Assembly: GCA_002286855.1 (NCBI GenBank)
Contig: NRSV01000001.1
Coordinates: 651,583-715,582, forward strand
Origin: Bipolaris cookei
Lineage: Eukaryota > Ascomycota > Dothideomycetes > Pleosporales > Pleosporaceae
DNA length: 64,000 bases
Reading direction: 5' to 3'
Positions 56,867 through 64,000 of this stretch are shown piece after piece. Both the position numbers and the translations under genes were made by a program. Each line of letters begins with the position of its first letter. Within the stretch, counting starts at the first letter, position 1. The notes under the pieces are model-generated. The model searched no databases. It was not told where the DNA came from and worked only from the letters and a program-made list of their open reading frames with translations.

Positions 56867-58687
56867 ATGGCGACCACCACAACTCAGACGGTGCAAGGGG
56901 AGGCTGCAGGAGTATTGCATAGTAATGGGACGGTACAGGCGAATAGAAAACTACAAAAATTACATGGGCGCGCATTCTACGAGAGCATTGGAAGCCCGAA
57001 ACTCGTGCTTGCGCCCATGGTGGAACAGTCAGAGTTTGTATGTTTCCATGATACTGTTGCGCTCTCCCTTCAGAACCTCAGGCTGACGACAAAACCTTGA
57101 TAGGCATGGCGACTTCTATCGCGCTCTTTTCTCCCCGAGTCCGAGAAAGGATCCCTCTTAGCGTATACGCCCATGTTTCATTCCAAGATGTTTGGCGAGA
57201 AGAGCCAGTACCGAGATTCACACTTCCAGCCCCTCAAGTCGCCTCTTCCTTCGCCTGTAGACAACTATCACTTTTCTCAGCTCCCTGATTCGAGCAGACA
57301 TCTTGACGGCAACCCAGCCTTCGACAGGCCCCTCACTGTCCAATTTTGCTCCAACGATCCAGACGACTTCCTCAGAGCAGCCAAACACGTTGCGCCCTTT
57401 TGTGACGCGGTAGACTTGAACTTGGGATGTCCCCAAGGAATTGCAAAGCGAGGAAAATACGGCGCATTCTTGCAGGAGGACTGGGATCTGATTGCAAGAA
57501 TGATACGAAAATTACATGAGGAACTCGATATACCTGTTACGGCAAAGATGCGAATTTTGGAGACTCCAGAGAAGACGTTGGCATACGCAAAGACAATACT
57601 AGATGCAGGAGCAAGCATCCTCACAGTCCATGGTCGGCGGAGAGAACAAAAAGGTCATAACACAGGATTGGCAGATTGGCAGATGATTCGGTATCTGCGA
57701 GAAAACTTGCCCAAAGAGACTGTACTATTCGCAAACGGAAACATTCTACGACACGAGGATATCGCAGCGTGTCTAGAGGCAACAGGTGCAGACGGAGTAA
57801 TGAGCGCAGAAGGAAACCTCTACGATCCGACCATCTTTGCGCCACCGCCACCCATAGGCCAAGAAGGGCGTGAATACTGGAGGGGTCGGGACGGCAATGG
57901 TGGATACAGGATGGATGCTGTGATGAGGCGGTACATGGACATCATACACAAGTACGCCCTAGGTCAAGAACCTCCCCAACGGAAACCGTTATGGATGCCT
58001 GGAGATCCCGAACAGCCCCCAAAACAAGAAAAGGAAGTTAAACAGGATGAAGAGGATGAGGAGGGCCCGCCAAAGAAGAAGAGAAAGCAAATGTCCAAAT
58101 CCGAGAAAAAGAAGGAGGCGTCGAATCCAAACTTAACGGCCATGCAGGCACATCTCTTCCACCTCCTACGACCGCTCGTCGCAGAGCATCACAACATACG
58201 AGATGCGCTCGCACGTTCCCGGACAGGCGACATTGATGCATTTGAGAATGTGCTCAGTCTAGTCGAGGCAGCTGTCAAAGAGGGTATCCAACAATACGAG
58301 CAGGAACACACCAATGCCACAGACGACACACCAGCCGTTCCTGAGTCTACCGCTGAAGACAACTCTGCAGTACCTCCCGAACCTCTCGACCCTTACGAGT
58401 CTTCACTGGCCACTGTGGCTCGCTGCAAACGCCCTTACTGGGTCTGCCAGCCCTATGTCCGACCTCTGCCGAAGGAGGCTTTAGAGAAGGGCAGTATGAC
58501 AATTAGCAAGAAGGAGAAGAAGCGATTGGAACAGCAGGTGGAACAGGCTGCTAAGAAAGAAGACGCAGAAGTCAAGGATGCGGGTTTGGAGCCTAGGGGT
58601 AGGGTAGAGAAGCAGGTGTTGTCGAATGAGAAGGGTAAGGGGAAGCAGGTTGTTGAAGAACCTAGGGATGGGTTAGTATGTGGATAG
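56867..58687 (+). CDS. DUS1: tRNA-dihydrouridine synthase, Dus1 type
   Basis: Model: join(56867..57037,57104..58687), 584 residues, one 66-nt intron. Dus1 reduces uridines 16 and 17 of tRNA with FMN and NADPH. Exon 1 carries KLVLAPMVEQSEF, followed across the intron by AWRLLSRSFLPE and AYTPMFHSKMF. The catalytic loop is DAVDLNLGCPQGIAKRGKYG with the active cysteine. ILTVHGRRREQKG and ATGADGVMSAEGNLYDPTIF complete the TIM barrel. A Lys/Glu-rich low-complexity stretch (KKKRKQMSKSEKKKEAS) splits the helical C-terminal domain. Members usually have 400-480 residues, so the acidic and basic insertions make this one long. Confidence 0.94.
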
Positions 58688-59015
58688 TTGGGCTAGTTAG
58701 GTTGGGATATACCCAGTGATTGAGGGGTGTGGTATGAGATAATATGAGCTGTGAATTTATTCTAGGTCAGTGTTTTCCTGTCGCTGTCTTTTATCATCTG
58801 TTCACACAGTAAGAACTCACCATTTCTCATTTGATTTCTGCATTTGATTTCTGCAAGTACATTCACCATTCGATACGCGCGTTCTTCTTCACTACTCAAG
58901 CACTTGCTGCAATGCCTTATACAGCACATGCTGCTGCTATCATCCTGCCTTCTTTACACACTTCTATTACTTACGAGGCTTCAATCCTTTGAACTACTCC
59001 TACCTTCCAAGCACA
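58688..59015. other. Intergenic
   Basis: 328 bases downstream of DUS1. A frame here (from 58844) reads into the next gene but lacks protein-like character before 59016. Confidence 0.4.
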
Positions 59016-60371
59016 ATGACGAGAGCCAGCAAAAAAGACGTAAAAGCATCCGAGAGCCTCACCAGCCACCTTTCCGATGTAAAGAGGGAAAGAAAGAAAG
59101 CCAGAAAAAAAGATAAAATGAGCCTTCTCTTCTTTCCTCGACTGCACCTCCTGAAAAACCCCACAAACAAATCCGCAAAGTATCAAAAAGATCGCACAAA
59201 CTCCGCTTGTGCGACGCAATCATCGACCCCAACCACCCTTTCCGCGCCACAATCCTCATAAACCCCCTCGCAGCCTATGACCCCGACACCTACCACCTCC
59301 AACCCCTCCTCTCCTCCATAACCTCCAACCACACACTCGCCTACTTCGTCGACGCCTCTCTCAGCCACGGCCTCATGGGCATCGACTTAAACCAGTACAC
59401 AGACTCCTACGCCCTCTACTCTCGCGGTTCCTCACATGACGCCGAAGTCCTGGTGCTCGGGCTTGCCCTTAGTCGCGCCCGGGGCACGATTCAGAGTGGG
59501 AAGGCGGTAGAGTGCGAGCGAGTGCGTGCGGATATATTCGGACTGTCGGTTCGTGTTGGGAATTAACTTGCGGATGCGATGGCGGGTAGGGCTGTTATGG
59601 AGCATGCTACGATATTCGGTTTCTTGAGGCAAGCGAGAGTGGGAGATAGAACGGGGGGGGGGGGGGTTGGGCGCGTTGAAGATGGGGTGGGCGGAAGGAG
59701 GAGACAGAAGGAAGGTTAGGGGATCGCCGTTTGTGACGCTATCAGATCAGAGTATAACTGTACCGCAGCAGACTACGACGTTCCCTTCAAGGTCAGTGCT
59801 GGGATGCCAGAGTACGAGTTACGTGGGCACCGACACCGAGTCTGCGTTGCAGAATCCTACGCAAGCGTTTCGGAACCCGGTCAGCGCTGCTACGCATCTC
59901 CGCCAGCAAATAAGCATGGTACAATTCAACATTGCCGCCCGCGCGGCTAGGATCAGAGAGTTGAAGAGAACGAAGCCGAGCATGGGATATCGGGATGATG
60001 TTTATGTTGAAACGCTGCTGCGGCATCTGCGTCGAGAACCTAGTGAAGCACAGACGCGGCTGTGGAAAAAGTCGCAAAAGAAATGGTTGCATGATTATCT
60101 GGCCAAGGGACGGAATCTTAGTCTCGTGGCGCCGGGGACAGCGTATGCGGTGCAGGATGCGAAGAAGGGTTGTTGGGTTCGGTCTGGGCCCAGGGGGTTC
60201 GATGTGACTTGTATTTCCGATATCGATGCGGAGAACGGGAAGACGGTGTATACTTTAGCGGAAGGCGAGTGGGTTGGCGATTTACTTCTCAACGCGTTAA
60301 AATACATACTAAACTCGCCTTATCAAATATACAAGTTACAAACACTCACACCACCACATCCCCTCATATAA
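59016..60371 (+). pseudogene. Decayed gene with RNase H-like region
   Basis: A plausible start is the ATG at 59016 (MTRASKKDVKASESLTSHLS, Lys-rich). At an A-run near 59110-59118 the sensible frame shifts to one reading EPSLLSSSTAPPEKPHKQIR and then CDAIIDPNHPFRATILINPL. LAYFVDASLSHGLMGIDLNQ and SSHDAEVLVLGLALSRARGT follow, with the rhythm of a fungal RNase H-like fold (DASLSH, HDAEVLxLGxAL). A TAA at 59564-59566 interrupts, but the same frame continues with LADAMAGRAVMEHATIFGFL up to a 14-base G-run (59653-59666). Beyond it another frame stays open to 60371 (RAARIRELKRTKPSMGYRDD, KKWLHDYLAKGRNLSLVAPG). It may be one broken gene or two neighbours. Family identity is a guess. Confidence 0.4.
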
Positions 60372-60387
60372 ATAGTCCAACGTACAC

Positions 60388-61939
60388 TTACACCTCCCTC
60401 CCACACAGAACCTCATCCACCCTCCGCAAATACTCCCTCGCAACCCCCCACCGCCCCGAAACCCACTCCACCAGCCTCCTAAACGCCTTCCCTTCCTCCT
60501 CCCTAACCACACCGTCCTCCTCGTCATCCACCCACCCCCTTGTCTCCAGCACCGCAACCCCAGCCCTAACCACACACCCCAACCCCGCAAATGGCAATCT
60601 CGCAATCTCCTCTTCACACGTGACAACGCGTATCCCCACCTGCACCATATCCCACGCCATACGCCGCGAGACCCTCAGCGCAACTTTTACTTTCTCACCT
60701 TCCTCACCTTGCAGCGTAGAGTATTGTATCTGCGTAAGCTGCAAAATGAGATGCGAGCAGAATGCTAGCGCGATAGCGTCGCAGTGGAGCCAGGTATGTG
60801 GTTGTGGTTTATCGATTAGGAGGGTGATGAGGGTGTTTATTTTCGCATCAGCATACGCGTATCTGGACGGTGGTGACAGATTGTGTGTCAGTGCGTGCGT
60901 GTAAGATAGAACATGACTCGCTGCTACGGCTGTGGCGCTGCGAATGTGCGTTTTCCGTGGGCTGGTGGCGTCCGGGGTTGGTGGGGGTGCAGGGATGGTG
61001 TCCGGGAGGGAGGCTGCGAGGGAGATGACTAGGGGATCGGAAGGAGGGAGGGCGAGAGGGAAACCGGGGGTGAGGTGGGTTGTGGAGAGGGTTGTGGAGA
61101 GGAAGAGGATGCTGGAGGTGAGCCAGTCTGGGATTGGGATGTGGGAAGGGGAGATGAGGAGAAGGTTGAAGAGGGATGTGCTGGTGGAGAGGGTGAGGTA
61201 TGCGGCGTGGGATTGCCCATGGCCTGTTTCATAGATTGCTAGTAGGAGGGATATTTGCAGGATTTGGAGGTTAATTTGGTCGCTTGAGTGAAGGAGGGCG
61301 AGGACTTGCTTGAGGGTTAGGTAGAGCTGGGGTCGCGTGGTGTGGGCTTGTTGTACGCAGGTCCGGCGGTTGACGAGCCAGAGACATAGTAAGAGTAAGG
61401 GGTGGCGTAGTTTGTCTTTGTGTTGGGATTGCTGCGACAGATCTTCTATCTCGCCGTAGAGATAGGACGTGGGGAATACGGGACACCACTGTTGTATGCA
61501 GGTACCGAACTCGTCTATTGCTAGTGCCAGGTCTACGTCGGATAGGTCGAGGATGTCGTATACGACTTCGGAGAGTTTGGCTGCCGCGCCGGGTGTACCA
61601 CCAGATGTGATCCATGTCGTAGCTGCATGAAGCAACTCACCGACCCCGCGGAGGGTCAGATCTGCATGGAGACAGGTATTGAAGTGCTGCACCAATGGCG
61701 TGACATCTTCGTCTTGCTGGCGAATAGGCTCCTTGAATGGCGTGTAGTCGCAGTGTCGTTCTTTTCTACAGGCACTTAGCTCCTATTTCTTCTTTTGCTG
61801 GACACGGAGAAGGTCCCTACACAGTACATCTTTGGCAACGTGGTAGAGTACGGTCACACCTCTGTTTCCTGACTCGGCAGTATGCGCAAACATTTGACGC
61901 CTTTTGTGTCACTGGTATCAGACCTGCAGCTATACTCAT
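60388..61939 (-). CDS. Zn2Cys6 transcription factor
   Basis: Model: complement(join(60388..61765,61821..61939)), 498 residues. The DNA-binding zinc cluster is only visible after joining a short first exon: NVCAYCRVRKQRCDRTLPRC, then QRCTV, and across a 55-nt intron KERHCDYTPF. This gives the Cx2Cx6Cx6Cx2Cx6C spacing of fungal binuclear cluster proteins. The remainder matches the helical fungal-specific middle homology region (LRHPLLLLCLWLVNRR, INLQILQISLLLAIYETGHG). Intron donor GTAGGG is weak but acceptor and phase are exact. These proteins regulate metabolism. Neighbours (a decayed gene and an SDR pseudogene) give no target. Its last exon ends 16 bases from the convergent frame at 60371. 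Confidence 0.88.
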
Positions 61940-62978
61940 TTTTCTTCCTTTTGACAAAGTCCACAGCTCAATCGAGGTGGTGGCTGGAAAGTCGTGCCAG
62001 AATCAGACCAGAGGATGCGGCGGCCGATGCAGATTTACGCCTACATGATTTCAAGGCTGTTCAGTAATCAAGAGGGACAGGAACATTAACGGAATTGGAG
62101 GCCTGATGTAGGATTGATTGAGACAGCTCTGATAGGTTGATATGCTGAGTTAAGCGGAAATCAGCATTGCTCTGGAACGTCGTCACCTCGGTCGACGGAG
62201 TCTGTACTCGCGTCGCTACTTACCTCTGAAGGCATTCATGGTTCATAGATAGACCCCTACCAGTGGATGTTTGGAGGTATCATTTTCGTGTTCAAGACAT
62301 TATGGCTGGCGGGTGACGTTAGTCAGCAGGCGACACCAATCGACAGCCGTCGCTCGTCAGCCATAGCTATCCACTATGAGAATGTGGGGCAAGTGACGCC
62401 AATCGACAGTCGCCAAGCAACCACCAGCCACTGTCGGAAGGTGTCGCCTCCTCTACCCAGCCTGCAGATGTTGACGAGCAGCAGCATACATGTGTACTTT
62501 GTAGCTCGTCAGCGACACCGATCGGCAACTGTCGCCCACTAGCGACAGTAAATTTTATGATTACAGCTCTTGAGCAGCGCTGAAGAGAGGTGCAGCTTCA
62601 GCTCAATATCACTCGCTCTACATACTTATCACCTACTCTAACTGGACTGGCTTCCCTGGTCGATCAAATGGAGAATGAAGGTGCGGGATGGCAGCACCAG
62701 AGTGACAGTGATGAAGCGTGATACTACATCCAAAGCCAGTCACCAGCAAGTATTGAAAAACCGCTCTGTTTCTCAAGGTATACAAACTTCTATCAATCCA
62801 CACATACCTCTAATCTAAGACTAACACCACATTGATAAAAAACAAAAAAACCCTCAATCCCATACTATCGAAAAACTCAAACACCCAACCGCATCTTCAA
62901 CAAATTCCTCTCCACGATTTCCTCCTTCTCACTCAGCTCCTCAAAATTCCAACACACACTAACATACCTCCCACCTAG
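61940..62978. other. Intergenic with degenerate short repeats
   Basis: 1 kb upstream of the Zn2Cys6 gene. It contains the repeat cluster at 62331-62546; no coding sequence was recognised. Confidence 0.5.
62331..62546. repeat. Degenerate GACACC-AATCGACAG repeats
   Basis: Three imperfect direct copies of a roughly 20-base motif (GACACCAATCGACAGCCGTC at about 62332, GACGCCAATCGACAGTCGCC at about 62394, GACACCGATCGGCAACTGTC at about 62513). Inverted pieces (GTGTCGCC, CACTGTCG) lie between them. The motif is palindrome-rich. It lies upstream of the Zn2Cys6 gene and next to an SDR pseudogene. Confidence 0.55.
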
Positions 62979-63788
62979 CTACTCCCTCCTCTCCGTACCC
63001 AACCATACCATCGCATCCATAGCCAACTCCGCAGTCTCAGTAAGAACATCGTGAGGAACCCCCGGTAAGTTCACCGTCATATCCGTCAACACAGCCCCCG
63101 GATGCACTTCAATCACCACTATCCCCTTTTTACCCTCCGTTATCCTGGTTGACGTACTGTATAAGACGGAGTGCAGCGAGTTTGCTAGCTCCGTAACCTG
63201 CGTGTTGCGGGATTGTACAGACTCCAATGAGAGATACAATGTTGATTACGATTTTGAGCGACGATTTGAGTAGCAAGGAGCAGAAAGCGTGGAAGACGAG
63301 ATAGGGACCTATGACGTTGAATTCGAAGGTGTGCCACCAGTCTTCTGGGTCCGAGTCGGGGATCAATGCCAGTTTGTGGAGGTACCCTGCGTTGTTGACG
63401 AGAATATCGATGCGGCTGTCAAAGTCTTGGGATACTTGCGATGTCAAGATTCAGCGTTGTGATGTGTGGCGGGGGTGACCAGCGCTTTTTGATGCTTCTA
63501 GGACTGCGGAGACGACAGAGTCGAGGGATGATCGCGTGCCAAGTGCGATGGTGGCAGCGCCAGCTTGTGCGTAGCTAATTGCTGTTGCTTTTCCAATGCC
63601 TTTGGATGCCCCGGTTATGATAACGGTTTTTTCCCTTGAGATTGAGCTTTTTGGGGTCGATGTAGGGGTAGGTGTCGTGACATTGGCGAGAGATATGTCC
63701 TAGATTATTCTAAGTTGCTATAGTATAAAACTAGAACCTATTTTCATCTACCTCTAAGTGTTTGTGCTCTTGCGAAGTCGTCTTCCAT
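62979..63788 (-). pseudogene. Short-chain dehydrogenase pseudogene
   Basis: From a good ATG at 63788 (MEDDFARAQTLRG, then an intron) the frame reads YPYIDPKKLNLKGK. At a six-A run (about 63627-63632) it slips, and the cofactor motif TVIITGASKGIGKATAISYA lies in the next frame. That frame meets a TGA near 63455, followed by DSRIDILVNNAGYLHKLALI, YGASKLAALRLIQYV and a TAA after VNQDNGG. The last part (GIVVIEVHPGAVLTDM) needs another shift. All SDR landmarks (TGxxxGxG, NNAG, YxxxK, PG) survive, but two or three frameshifts and stops separate them. The order is that of one ordinary fungal SDR gene. It is a clear pseudogene unless several sequencing errors coincide. Confidence 0.75.
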
Positions 63789-64000
63789 GTTGATAATTTT
63801 CTTTCTTTCTTTTGGCCTTAAAACTGGAGAAATTGATATGCCAAAGTGAAATCACTGGAATTTGCCTATTGTTAATATACTTACCCACCGCAGGAACCGA
63901 TACTAACCTCCCTCCCCGTGGGTAGAACATCCCACCGTGCAGAACTATGAATATCTTCCAGCAACACCGTTCAGCAGCCCACTATCCTATCGAGTTCAAA

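Noticed and set aside
1..64000. CRISPR arrays, insertion sequences, operons and ribosome binding sites
   Set aside because: The window is eukaryotic (spliced genes, TATA boxes, mitochondrial presequences); none of these prokaryotic features was seen.

Overview
The window is nuclear DNA of a filamentous ascomycete. Nearly every gene is split by short GT..AG introns (46 to about 80 nt, mostly GTAAGT or GTATGT donors). The gene set is typical of filamentous fungi: DASH subunit Spc34, proteasome Rpn3, Mss51, SAT4/PTH11-like rhodopsin-domain proteins, a Zn2Cys6 regulator, a GH95 fucosidase and a histidine-acid phytase. A Dothideomycete, perhaps Pleosporales, is my best guess; this is inference from gene style and no marker gene settles it. 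I rebuilt exon structures by hand: reading frames close across all stated junctions, but no transcript evidence was available.

Layout. 1-6.9 kb: a possible cell-death-type protein, an Avo2-like TORC2 ankyrin protein, Rpn3 and Spc34 (the last two divergent). 7.3-10.8 kb: acyl-CoA dehydrogenase and an APC permease. 12-18.8 kb: a frameshifted rhodopsin-domain gene, then a head-to-head pair made of a DUF7708/STAND-like protein with a degenerate P-loop and an AAA ATPase. 19-24.5 kb: an SDR, a second APC permease and a phytase. 25.8-29.9 kb: a molybdenum-cofactor locus that can be read either as a free MoaA protein ending in Gly-Gly or, by removing one intron that contains the stop codon, as a 1265-residue MoaA / unknown module / MoaC fusion. 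31-38.2 kb: a PAP2 relic, GH95 fucosidase, Mss51 and a decayed 3'-5' exonuclease gene. 38.4-38.7 kb: a small three-exon gene for a secreted precursor with two KR-preceded, four-cysteine 15-residue repeats. 39.6-49 kb: an SDR-NmrA fusion, a rhodopsin-domain protein, a secreted Glu/His-rich protein, a PAF-acetylhydrolase-like protein without its serine, and a GNAT. 49.7-58.7 kb: long-chain alcohol oxidase, a 2.4 kb intergenic region, a FYVE protein and Dus1. 59-64 kb: a decayed RNase H-like gene, a Zn2Cys6 regulator and an SDR pseudogene.

Housekeeping genes are interspersed with accessory and decaying ones; no classical secondary-metabolite cluster (PKS, NRPS, terpene synthase) is visible. The items most worth following are the Kex2-type cysteine-rich peptide precursor (38.4-38.7 kb), the stop-skipping molybdenum-cofactor locus with its large unknown middle module, and a dispersed repeat (7.1 and 30.7 kb) whose two copies preserve a peptide sequence.
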